A DNA stretch of 64,000 nucleotides. Origin: Clostridia bacterium. GTDB taxonomy: Bacteria; Bacillota; Clostridia; RGIG6154. A program made the position numbers and the translations under genes. The notes below the pieces were generated by a model, which saw only the letters and a program-made list of their open reading frames with translations, was not told the DNA's origin and ran no database searches. The stretch lies in the NCBI GenBank assembly GCA_017410375.1, contig JAFQQW010000050.1, forward strand, positions 1-64,000, given 5' to 3'. Below, piece after piece: positions 1 to 7,352 of this stretch. The stretch's first letter is position 1. Every line of letters begins with the position of its first letter.

Positions 1-69
1 TGATAGGTCGGAGGTGGAAGTGTGGTAACACATGTAGCTGACCGATACTAATAGGTCGAGGGCTTAACC
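1..69 (+). rRNA. rrl: 23S ribosomal RNA, 3' end (partial)
   Basis: The first 69 bases match the conserved 3' terminus of bacterial 23S rRNA, including the ACCGATACTAATAGGTCGAG stretch that closes the molecule. The gene is cut by the left window edge, so only its end is visible. It is followed after about 65 bases by 5S rRNA, the usual order of an rRNA operon. Confidence 0.95.
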
Positions 70-134
70 AACACAGAGTTAGATTTGTGTGCAGCAAGGA
101 ACGTAAGTAACGTTTCATCAGTGTCATTATTAGT

Positions 135-253
<119 letters not shown>

Positions 254-265
254 CAATTTAATACA

Positions 266-298
266 AAAAGAACTCAACTTACGTTGGGTTCTTTTTTT
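266..298 (+). terminator. rRNA operon terminator
   Basis: An inverted repeat (AGAACTCAAC...GTTGGGTTCT) is followed by seven T residues. This is an intrinsic terminator that closes the rRNA operon just after 5S. Confidence 0.85.
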
Positions 299-350
299 CA
301 TTGCAAAAAAACAAAAACTGTGGTAAACTGTTAGTAGATTAACATTTTTT

Positions 351-380
351 CCTGGGTTGACAAAAGTCGAATTGTGTCGA
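351..380 (+). promoter_or_regulatory. Promoter-like element, copy 1 (paired with 1611-1641)
   Basis: This segment begins CCTGGGTTGACAAAAGTCGA and contains a TTGACA -35-like hexamer at 357-362. A closely similar segment with the same spacing of TTGACA, AGT and TGTCGA lies before the next accessory gene at 1611-1641. No good -10 box sits at 17 bases in either copy, so promoter function is an inference. The sequence similarity is direct. Confidence 0.45.
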
Positions 381-429
381 AAATATAAAATTTATACTGA
401 TAATTAGATATGGAAAGGATAATATTTTA

Positions 430-1437
430 ATGATTCTTATTCGTGGAATAAAAGGCGAAACTTACGCTCGAAAAATAGAAAAAGGGATTGTTGATTGTAG
501 GGATATTCTGTCCGCATTATTGAAGCCACCAGTTACTGGTTATGAATACTCGGATTATTATGAAAAAAATTTGGTTAAAGCATTGACTAATTTCACAAAA
601 AAAGATGCTAAAGAACTTCATTCGCCTCAATTTTTATATTCTATATTAATTGATTATTTTATTCCACATATTTACCTGACATATTTTCATGTTTTGAACG
701 AGCGTTCGTTAGAATGGTTGGACAAGTTTGATGATGATTATCAGTTTATTGCATTAAATGTCAAACTTGATAGAAATACTCACACTATGATTGGAAATGA
801 ATTTTTCGGTGCTAAAATGTCATATGTGGATAGTATTAGTACGCTTAGTCAAGATGGTTTTAAAGACTTTCATGCGGCCTGCATGTGTTCAATAGAAAAT
901 TTATTTACAAATATAGAGGATATGTTGATACCTCTTCAGATTTACAACACATTATCTTTTGCACTTTTATGTAGAGAGCAAGATGAAAAATTCACAGATA
1001 TAGAAAATGAATTTAGACTAATAGCATATGACTGCCCTAGAATACAAAATGGAATTATGCAACAAAAAACTAGAGAGGTGACTGTTTTAGGAAAGTCTGG
1101 TATTGAATATAAAGGTGTGTTAAACGCAGGAAAAAATTCTTTTCTTAAAAGCAATCTTTGTGTATTGAAGGATCCCTATAAGTTATTGTATGATATTCTT
1201 ATTGAAGAGCAAGGAATGGTTACTTTAAATAGTCAATTTAAGTCTATTAATATACGTGATATTGCTGATGAGTATGTATATTTGGGTGGGAAAATAGATT
1301 GCAAAAACTATATTGAAAAAATGGTTAACTGTCGACCGAAAGATATTTATGTAGATAAAACTGTAATTCGGAAGTATAAAAAAAGCGACATTCCAGATGC
1401 TAAATTTGCACCTAGTTATCAAAAAGTGGAATATTAG
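430..1437 (+). CDS. Hypothetical protein, possibly DUF2971-like
   Basis: This is a 335-residue soluble protein with no signal peptide or membrane segment. The ATG is preceded by GGAAAGGA about 11 bases upstream. I do not recognise it firmly. The middle of the protein (about residues 180-205) reads REQDEKFTDIENEFRLIAY, which resembles the E-x-E-x-R-L-I segment near the C-terminus of DUF2971 proteins. That is a weak, motif-level match only. The coding sequence is clearly more AT-rich than topB downstream. Together with the neighbouring lipoprotein gene it sits alone between the rRNA operon and topB, and its flanking non-coding segments resemble those of that neighbour. This suggests the pair was acquired or duplicated as accessory DNA. 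Confidence 0.6.
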   Translation: MILIRGIKGETYARKIEKGIVDCRDILSALLKPPVTGYEYSDYYEKNLVKALTNFTKKDAKELHSPQFLYSILIDYFIPHIYLTYFHVLNERSLEWLDKFDDDYQFIALNVKLDRNTHTMIGNEFFGAKMSYVDSISTLSQDGFKDFHAACMCSIENLFTNIEDMLIPLQIYNTLSFALLCREQDEKFTDIENEFRLIAYDCPRIQNGIMQQKTREVTVLGKSGIEYKGVLNAGKNSFLKSNLCVLKDPYKLLYDILIEEQGMVTLNSQFKSINIRDIADEYVYLGGKIDCKNYIEKMVNCRPKDIYVDKTVIRKYKKSDIPDAKFAPSYQKVEY

Positions 1438-1471
1438 ACAAAGTTTAATTACTTGTATTTTGATTATAATA

Positions 1472-1497
1472 GTTTGCCGATTTATAATATTTACATA
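1472..1497 (+). repeat. Downstream repeat segment, copy 1
   Basis: The segment reads GTTTGCCGATTT, then a short A/T run, then ATATTTACATA, and lies 35 bases after the stop codon of the hypothetical gene. A near-copy lies 55 bases after the next gene (2128-2152). It contains no terminator-like T tract, and its function is unknown. Confidence 0.6.
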
Positions 1498-1561
1498 TAC
1501 TATCGGATGCGAGAAAATCCAGTATTCTCGCGGGTTCTAAGGAAAAGTGTTTAAGAAAAAT

Positions 1562-1607
1562 ACAGTGAAAAAATCAGGAAAAAATAGTAGGTCCTTTTAT
1601 TCACTGT
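1562..1607. other. Long imperfect inverted repeat
   Basis: ACAGTGAAAAAATCAGGA pairs with TCCTTTTATTCACTGT across a 12-base loop. There is no T tract on either strand directly after the stem, so it is not an obvious terminator. It sits just upstream of the TTGACA-containing element of the lipoprotein gene. It could be an RNA structure or a protein-binding site. A second smaller hairpin, GCGAGAA...TTCTCGC, lies at 1509-1531. Confidence 0.5.
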
Positions 1608-1610
1608 TCT

Positions 1611-1641
1611 CCTGACTTGACACGAGTAAAATTCTTGTCGA
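1611..1641 (+). promoter_or_regulatory. Promoter-like element, copy 2 (paired with 351-380)
   Basis: It starts CCTGACTTGACACGAGTAAA, with TTGACA at 1617-1622, and ends in TTGTCGA as copy 1 does. It lies 34 bases before the lipoprotein start codon. The shared layout suggests that the two accessory genes are controlled in the same way. Confidence 0.45.
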
Positions 1642-1674
1642 ATAAGGTTGAATGATGTTGAAAGGAGTAGTTTT

Positions 1675-2073
1675 ATGAAAAAAATTCTAGCGATTGTAAT
1701 GTTCTTGATATGTGCTTTGATTTTTGTGTCATGTGGAGTAAAATCTACAGAAGAATATGACTTGTATTGTTATGAAATCAATAAAATAATCAAAGATATT
1801 GATTTTGACAATGGTAATATTACTGACGGGAAAATTGTTTTATATAATGACGGTTCAGAAGTGTTTAATCAAGATTATGAAAACTTTAATAGTGATTTTA
1901 ACATAAAATATATCCGCAAAGAAGATAGTAAAATATTTTTTGTATTAAATGCATCTGTTGATGATGACGAGGGTATTGTGTTTGTTAATGATGATACAAA
2001 TGGTTTAATGGATGGACTTGGTTCTTTGGAAAGAATAAATGGAAATTCTTATAAATATAAAACATTCAAATAA
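1675..2073 (+). CDS. Small putative lipoprotein
   Basis: This is a 132-residue protein. An upstream in-frame ATG exists at 1648, but the start at 1675 has AAAGGAG 8 bases before it and yields a proper signal peptide: M-K-K, a hydrophobic stretch to residue 19, and a lipobox-like FVSC with the Cys at about position 20. Processing would anchor it to the outer face of the membrane. The mature part is acidic (many D and E) with no recognised domain. It follows the hypothetical gene in the AT-rich insert before topB, and no function can be assigned. The lipobox has Phe at -3, which is less common than Leu. Confidence 0.7.
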   Translation: MKKILAIVMFLICALIFVSCGVKSTEEYDLYCYEINKIIKDIDFDNGNITDGKIVLYNDGSEVFNQDYENFNSDFNIKYIRKEDSKIFFVLNASVDDDEGIVFVNDDTNGLMDGLGSLERINGNSYKYKTFK

Positions 2074-2127
2074 GACAACATTGAATCACATTTTACTTGT
2101 GTCAAGTCCATACAATTTAAAAGATTC

Positions 2128-2152
2128 GTTTGCCGATTTTGATATTTACATA
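2128..2152 (+). repeat. Downstream repeat segment, copy 2
   Basis: This is a near-copy of 1472-1497, GTTTGCCGATTTTGATATTT followed by ACATA, again placed shortly after the stop codon of an accessory gene. The recurrence suggests gene-plus-flank duplication or a cassette boundary. Confidence 0.6.
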
Positions 2153-2215
2153 ACAGGATCGACCTGCAGAGTTAGGATTGAAATGGAATTAAAACAATAA
2201 GGGGAGGACATTAAG

Positions 2216-4321
2216 ATTAAACTGATTATTGCGGAAAAGCCGTCGCTGGCACGAAACATTGCGGCGAGCTTGGGAAACTTAAAAAGAGCCGACGGTTTTA
2301 TGTACGGCGATGAATATATTATAACCTGGGTGTTTGGGCACTTGTTTTCACTGCGGGATGTGGATTATTATGCGCCGAATCCCGATGGAAGTGCACGTTG
2401 GACCAACGAAAACTTACCATGTTTTCCTGAAGAATTCGCGTTTGAACTGAAAAAAGACCCGATATCCAAAAAGGTAGATAATGGCGTGCAAAAGCAGTTT
2501 GAAACCATCAAGGCTTTGATTCACAGAGACGATGTGGATATGATTATCAACGCAGGGGACGCTGACCGTGAGGGTGAAATTATTGTGCGTACCTGTGTGC
2601 GTGAAGCCCTGATGGAGGGCAAAAGCTTTAAGCGATTGTGGCTTCCCGACCAGACGCCCGAAACCATCCGTGCGGGCTTAGAGGAAATGAAAGACGAAAC
2701 CGACTACGAAAATCTTGCCAACGAGGGGTATGCCAGAACGTATATTGACTGGTTGTACGGCGTAAACTTAACCCGTTATGCCACCTTGAAAAACGGAAAG
2801 CTTCTGCGTGTGGGCAGAGTGATTGTGCCTATTGTGAAAGCCATTTACGAGCGAGATATGGCAATCAAAAATTTCAAAAGCGATATATACTATGCAGTGG
2901 TGAGCAAAGCCGAAACCAACGGGGAAGAGGTAGAGCTTGTCAGCAAAGAGCAGTTCGATAAAAACGAACTGGCAAAGGCACAGGCACTTTGCGACAAATA
3001 CAATCAGGCAGAAGCGATTGTCGTTTCCAAAAAGAAGAAAAAAGACACCATGAAGCCGGGCAAGCTGTTTTCACTCACAAAGCTGCAGAATGTTTTGGGT
3101 AAAAAGCACAAAATGAGCATGGAGAAGAGCTTGAAAATTGTGCAGGATTTGTACGAAAAGGGGTATCTGACCTATCCCAGAACCAACTCCGAGTACCTTG
3201 CCACCGCCGAAAAGGGTAAGATTAAAACCATTTTGGAGGCGGTTTCCAAAATCGGGTATCCGGTTAAATTCAAGGATGGAAAAAACATCTTTGATGACTC
3301 TAAAATCGAGTCGCACTCGGCTTTGACACCCACCTATAAAATTCCGAAAAAGACAGACCTCTCGGACGAGGAGTTTATTGTGTATTCCACCGTTATGCGT
3401 CGGTTTGTGGCGGTGTTCTGCAGTATGGATTGTGTGGTGGAAAAAACAGAAATTACCATTGATGTGGGTGGCTTTGAGCAGTTTACCTTAAAGGGAAATG
3501 TCATCGTAGAGCCGGGCTGGACCAAGTATGACGATTACTCCAAAAAAGATAAAGTTTTGCCTTTGCTTGAAAAAGGCGACAAGGTCAACACGGCGTTCTC
3601 GCCTGTGGAAAAAGAGACACAACCGCCTAAGCATTATACCATTGAAACGCTGAACAATTATCTCAAAAACCCTTTCCGTGAGGATAAAAAGAAAGCGGAC
3701 GAGGAAAACGACGAGGAAGAATACAAGGCGATTTTTGAAGGTCTGGAGCTTGGTACTGAGGCAACCCGTACGGGGATTATCGACAACGCCAAGCGAAGCG
3801 GATATATTGAACTTAAAAAGGATGTATACAAAATTCTGCCCGACGGCATAAACTTAGTGGAATCTTTGGACAGAATGCGTATCAATATGGACAAATACAA
3901 GACTGCCGAAGTCGGCAAGGCGCTTAAAAAAGTGTTCCGCGGAGAATTTTCGGTGGACGACAGTCTTGCCATTGCAAAAAAGGAAATCGGCGAGGTGTTT
4001 GTAAAAAGAAACGAACCGCCCGAAATAGATACCGATGACGGTTTTGTCGGGGATGAGGTGGGAGATTGCCCCCTTTGCGGTGAAATGGTGCGCCGTACAG
4101 GTTTTGGTTACGGTTGTACCGGCTTTAAAGAGCGCGGCTGTAAGTTTTCGGTCAGTAATGTGATTTGCGGACGTGTTATCTCCTTGCAGAACGCAAAAAA
4201 ACTTCTGGAAACGGGAAAAACTTATAAAATTCAGGGGTTTGTTTCGCAAAAGACGGGCAAAAGCTTTGACGGCTACTTAAAGCTTGAAAACGGCAGAGCT
4301 GTGTTTGATTTTAATGATTAA
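2216..4321 (+). CDS. topB: DNA topoisomerase III, apparent ATT start
   Basis: This is a type IA topoisomerase of 701 residues that relaxes negatively supercoiled DNA and decatenates replication and recombination intermediates. The N-terminal TOPRIM domain has Glu7 in IIAEKPS and the metal-binding D115-A-D117 in NAGDADREGE. The active-site Tyr is about residue 320 in LTYPRTNSEY. A C-terminal four-Cys cluster (about 617-645, CPLC...GC...GC) and a short tail domain follow. The start is unusual. The conserved N-terminus (K-L-I-I-A-E-K-P-S) extends upstream of any ATG, GTG or TTG, and an in-frame TAA lies at 2198. GGGGAGG at 2201-2207 sits 8 bases before ATT at 2216, which stands exactly where homologues have Met. 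A downstream TTG at 2270 would remove the catalytic Glu. It is followed by a terminator and is probably monocistronic. Confidence 0.93.
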   Translation: MKLIIAEKPSLARNIAASLGNLKRADGFMYGDEYIITWVFGHLFSLRDVDYYAPNPDGSARWTNENLPCFPEEFAFELKKDPISKKVDNGVQKQFETIKALIHRDDVDMIINAGDADREGEIIVRTCVREALMEGKSFKRLWLPDQTPETIRAGLEEMKDETDYENLANEGYARTYIDWLYGVNLTRYATLKNGKLLRVGRVIVPIVKAIYERDMAIKNFKSDIYYAVVSKAETNGEEVELVSKEQFDKNELAKAQALCDKYNQAEAIVVSKKKKKDTMKPGKLFSLTKLQNVLGKKHKMSMEKSLKIVQDLYEKGYLTYPRTNSEYLATAEKGKIKTILEAVSKIGYPVKFKDGKNIFDDSKIESHSALTPTYKIPKKTDLSDEEFIVYSTVMRRFVAVFCSMDCVVEKTEITIDVGGFEQFTLKGNVIVEPGWTKYDDYSKKDKVLPLLEKGDKVNTAFSPVEKETQPPKHYTIETLNNYLKNPFREDKKKADEENDEEEYKAIFEGLELGTEATRTGIIDNAKRSGYIELKKDVYKILPDGINLVESLDRMRINMDKYKTAEVGKALKKVFRGEFSVDDSLAIAKKEIGEVFVKRNEPPEIDTDDGFVGDEVGDCPLCGEMVRRTGFGYGCTGFKERGCKFSVSNVICGRVISLQNAKKLLETGKTYKIQGFVSQKTGKSFDGYLKLENGRAVFDFND

Positions 4322-4346
4322 TTGTAATAAAAAATTTATAAATTGT

Positions 4347-4373
4347 AAAAAAGCGCCCAAAAGGTGCTTTTTT
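4347..4373 (+). terminator. Terminator after topB
   Basis: AAAAAGCGCC pairs with GGTGCTTTTT around a CAAAA loop, with a T run following. Intrinsic terminator. Confidence 0.8.
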
Positions 4374-4385
4374 ATGCTTTTGAAA

Positions 4386-4414
4386 TTGACATTTAAAAAG
4401 CAGGGTGATATACT
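4386..4414 (+). promoter_or_regulatory. Promoter of the GH2-isomerase operon
   Basis: TTGACA (4386-4391) and TATACT (4409-4414) are separated by 17 bases and lie about 30 bases before the GH2 start. Sigma-A type by consensus. Confidence 0.75.
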
Positions 4415-4446
4415 AAAACTGATTTTAAACAAAAAGGAGCATGGCT

Positions 4447-6159
4447 ATGGGACGTTTATTTGATGAACATGCAAAACGAAAGGTACAAAGCCTTGACGGT
4501 GCATGGAAATTTCGTTTGGATAAAGAAAATATTGGCGAAAAAGAAGGCTGGCAAGAGGGTCTTGAAAATGCCGAGACGGTGCTTGTTCCTTCAGTGTGGA
4601 ATACAAAGCAGGGTCTTTTGACGTATGAAGGCGTTGCGTGGTATGAAAAAAGCTTTTATACCCGGGGCGGAACAATGCGCTTTTGTTTTGGTGCGGTGAT
4701 GACGGTTGCTGATGTGTGGCTGGACGGCGAATATTTAGGCAATCACTACGGTGGTTTTTGTCAGTTTGATTTTATCAAAACAGACGTTAAAGCAGGTGTG
4801 CACAGACTTACGGTGCGTGTGGATAACCGTTTTGATGAACAGTCTGTTCCGCAGGTGCATGTGGACTGGTATAATTACGGCGGTATCACCAGAAGTGTAA
4901 CGGCAGAAACCTTAGAAGGTATCTGTATCTTAAGCAGCAAATTAGATTACACTTTATCCGAAGACATGAAAAACGCAACCTGCGACTTCACCTTAAACCT
5001 TTACAATGCAAGTGGCGTACAGGAATGCTCTGCACTTAACGTATCGTTAGGCGAAAACACAGTATATAATAGTGAAGTGTGCTTAGACGGGAATGCTGAA
5101 AAAGTACTGAAAATTCCTGCATTTGAAGCAGAAAATGTCAAGCTCTGGGACGAGGGCGTTCCCAATCTTTATACCGTTTCCATGCAAACCAAAACAGACG
5201 ATTTGTTTGACCGTGTGGGCTTTAGAAAAATCTGGACGAAAAACGAAAAAATATATTTAAACGGAAAAGAATTGCAAATCCGTGGTGTAAACAGACACGA
5301 AGAACATCCCGAATTCGGTTTCGCATTCCCGCCCGCGCTCATGAAAAGAGATATTGATTTAGCACTCGAAATGGGTTGTAATGCGTTCCGTGGTTCGCAT
5401 TATCCGAATGCGCAGGAATTTTTGGATTTCTTAGACGAAAACGGTGTTTTGTTCTGGAGCGAAATTCCTATCTGGGGCTGTGGCTTTTCGGAAGAAGCTT
5501 TAGCAGACCCCGTTGTGGTTGAGCGCGGTCTTAACATGCACAAGGAAATGGTTAAGCATTATTTTAACCATCCTTCCATTGTGTTCTGGGGTATGCATAA
5601 CGAAATTCAGTCCAACAAACCGGCAGGCTTTGAAATGACCAAGACTTACCAAAAATTCTTAAGGGAAAACGGCGGTAACCGTTTAATTGTTTTTGCATCC
5701 AACCATGCGTTAAATGACATCAGCTATGAATTCACAGATGTTATTTGTATCAATGCATACTTGGGATGGTACAGCGATTCCGTGGAGGATTGGGGTAATT
5801 TTATTGAAGAACTGGTTGCTTACCGTAATGAACTGGGCTTTTCGGACAAACCGATTCTGATGGGTGAATTTGGTGCAGCTGCTATTTACGGTTGGCACGA
5901 TGACGAAAATATTCTGTGGAGTGAAGAGTATCAGGCAAAGCTTATATCCTATTGCTTAGAGCTGTTTCATAAAACACCTGCAATGGCCGGCACATTTATC
6001 TGGCAGTTTTGCGACATCCGAACCAGTAAAGATATGGGCTTAAATCGTGCCAGAAGCTTTAACAACAAGGGTCTTTTAAACGAATACCGCAAGCCAAAGC
6101 TTGCATACCGTGCAGCGAAAAATCTGTATCTACAGTTTAAAGCGGAGATGGAAAAATGA
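4447..6159 (+). CDS. Glycoside hydrolase family 2 (beta-glucuronidase/beta-galactosidase type)
   Basis: This is a cytosolic GH2 enzyme of about 570 residues with no signal peptide. An N-terminal jelly-roll sugar-binding domain (about 10-170) and an Ig-like domain (about 175-265) precede a TIM barrel. The catalytic acid/base is the Glu of GMHNEIQ (about residue 386) and the nucleophile the Glu of MGEFGA (about 474). The GVNRHEEHPEFG and FRGSHYPN motifs are typical of the family. AAGGAG ends only 2 bases before the ATG at 4441 but 8 bases before the ATG at 4447, so the second is preferred. The length fits beta-glucuronidases, but the substrate cannot be fixed from sequence. The next gene overlaps it by 4 bases, so the two are translationally coupled. 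Confidence 0.9.
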   Translation: MGRLFDEHAKRKVQSLDGAWKFRLDKENIGEKEGWQEGLENAETVLVPSVWNTKQGLLTYEGVAWYEKSFYTRGGTMRFCFGAVMTVADVWLDGEYLGNHYGGFCQFDFIKTDVKAGVHRLTVRVDNRFDEQSVPQVHVDWYNYGGITRSVTAETLEGICILSSKLDYTLSEDMKNATCDFTLNLYNASGVQECSALNVSLGENTVYNSEVCLDGNAEKVLKIPAFEAENVKLWDEGVPNLYTVSMQTKTDDLFDRVGFRKIWTKNEKIYLNGKELQIRGVNRHEEHPEFGFAFPPALMKRDIDLALEMGCNAFRGSHYPNAQEFLDFLDENGVLFWSEIPIWGCGFSEEALADPVVVERGLNMHKEMVKHYFNHPSIVFWGMHNEIQSNKPAGFEMTKTYQKFLRENGGNRLIVFASNHALNDISYEFTDVICINAYLGWYSDSVEDWGNFIEELVAYRNELGFSDKPILMGEFGAAAIYGWHDDENILWSEEYQAKLISYCLELFHKTPAMAGTFIWQFCDIRTSKDMGLNRARSFNNKGLLNEYRKPKLAYRAAKNLYLQFKAEMEK

Positions 6160-6929
6160 GAGTCGGCATTAATTTATATGGTGGGTTCCCTTACGAACAG
6201 GTGATAGAGGCTTTCAAAGAAAACGGCATTGACCATACCTTTGTTTGCATTGAGCATCCGCAGTTTGAAGCGGTTATGCAGGCATTGCAGGAAGCAAAAA
6301 TCAAGGTGGATAGTTTTCATGCCCCCTATAAAAAGCAAAACCTTATATGGACAGAAGGGGATACGGGTGAAGAAATGCTCGCTATTTTCTTAAAAAGCAT
6401 AGATTACTGCGTGCAATACGGTGTAAAAACCATGGTCATGCATGTTTCAAACGGCAGACCCATGCCCGAAATTTCCGAAACCGGCGTCAGACGGTTTGAT
6501 AAGCTTATGTCTTATGCCAAAGGGAAAGGAATTACGGTTGCTTTTGAAAGCCATCGTTACTTAGAGAATGTGAAGTTTATGATGGAGCGGTATCCCGAGG
6601 CAGGCTTTTGCTTAGACACTGCGCATGAGCACGCATTCACCCCGGGGCTTAAGTATATGCCTTTTTGGGGACACAGATTGGTGGCAACCCATATAAGTGA
6701 TAATGATTGCCTTTGTGATAAGGATATGCACATGCTTCCCTTTGACGGCATCATTGACTGGGAAACCACCGCAAAAGAGATTGCAGAATGCGGAAGAGAT
6801 GTCACCTTAATGCTTGAAATCAAGCCCGGGAACCATGAAAAATATAAAGATTTATCTGCAAAGGAATACTATGCAGAGGCAACGAAGCGGGTGAAAAAGC
6901 TTTCAGAACTTGTGGATTCTGCCCGGTAA
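6156..6929 (+). CDS. Sugar phosphate isomerase/epimerase family (TIM barrel)
   Basis: This 257-residue protein belongs to the xylose-isomerase-like/AP endonuclease 2 TIM-barrel superfamily. Likely metal ligands are the Glu of VAFESH (about 131), the Asp/His of LDTAHE (about 154-157), the His of ATHISDND and the Glu of LMLEIKPG (about 221). Members isomerise or epimerise keto/aldo sugars or inositol derivatives. The start codon overlaps the GH2 stop (ATGA), so the protein probably acts on the monosaccharide released by that hydrolase or on a derivative of it. The exact reaction is unknown. Confidence 0.85.
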   Translation: MRVGINLYGGFPYEQVIEAFKENGIDHTFVCIEHPQFEAVMQALQEAKIKVDSFHAPYKKQNLIWTEGDTGEEMLAIFLKSIDYCVQYGVKTMVMHVSNGRPMPEISETGVRRFDKLMSYAKGKGITVAFESHRYLENVKFMMERYPEAGFCLDTAHEHAFTPGLKYMPFWGHRLVATHISDNDCLCDKDMHMLPFDGIIDWETTAKEIAECGRDVTLMLEIKPGNHEKYKDLSAKEYYAEATKRVKKLSELVDSAR

Positions 6930-6970
6930 GCAGAATAGATGTTATGCTCAAAAGAAGAATAAGTGAATAA

Positions 6971-7145
6971 TCGAAAAAGTTGTTCTACCGCATCGTCACA
7001 ACAAGACCTTTTTATTCGCCGTACTTCTTGTACGGCTCTTTTTTCGGTCTGTTGTTCCTTTTTTGTGAAAAATTTTCTTGGAAATGCTTTTTACGAGCGC
7101 TCACTACGTTTGCATTTTTTGTCATTCTGAACGAAGTGAAGAATC
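6971..7145. repeat. Intergenic repeat modules (copy 1, related to 15059-15120)
   Basis: The 423-base gap 6930-7352 holds no gene. Two short modules in it recur at 15 kb. The first begins TCGAAAAAGTTGTTCTACCG (6971-6992). The second contains GTCATTCTGAACGAAGTGAA and runs into GAATC (7116-7145). At 15 kb they differ by only a few bases and keep their order, though their spacing is shorter. The modules look like a dispersed intergenic repeat family of this genome. A terminator (7018-7044) lies between them. Confidence 0.6.
7018..7044 (+). terminator. Terminator downstream of the GH2-isomerase operon
   Basis: GCCGTAC-TTCTT-GTACGGC is followed by TCTTTTTT. It lies about 90 bases after the isomerase stop codon. 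Confidence 0.7.
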
Positions 7146-7272
7146 CCATACATAGATGTACTTTTGCTTGCAACACCCAAAATTGCCTGCTCTCATGAGG
7201 CGCAAGTTTGGGTGTGGCGCACGGATTTGACAAAACAGTCTGCCGAACCTTTTTCAGCCCCTTTTTGGGAAT

Positions 7273-7332
7273 AAACGTCGCGTTACAGGGAACAAACGTC
7301 TATTGACAGAGCTGTTTCGTGTATGCTAAAAT
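7273..7332 (+). promoter_or_regulatory. Promoter with 33-bp element shared with 13541-13573
   Basis: Bases 7273-7305 match 13541-13573 at 30 of 33 positions. Inside the element, AAACGTC occurs twice as a direct repeat with a 21-base period (7273 and 7294). The element ends in the -35 box TTGACA (7303-7308), and TAAAAT at 7327-7332 is a plausible -10 with an 18-base spacer. The position against -35 suggests an activator or repressor site. The downstream gene codes for an exported SLH protein, and the other copy precedes another exported protein. Confidence 0.65.
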
Positions 7333-7352
7333 ATGGGTAAAGGGGTGATTGT

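Noticed and set aside
2270-4321. topB starting at TTG 2270
   Set aside because: It would remove the conserved IIAEKPS segment with the catalytic Glu, and it has no ribosome binding site. ATT at 2216 fits better.
6980-7198. Open frames on both strands in the gap after the isomerase gene
   Set aside because: They cover a terminator and repeat modules, have no ribosome binding site, and resemble no protein family.
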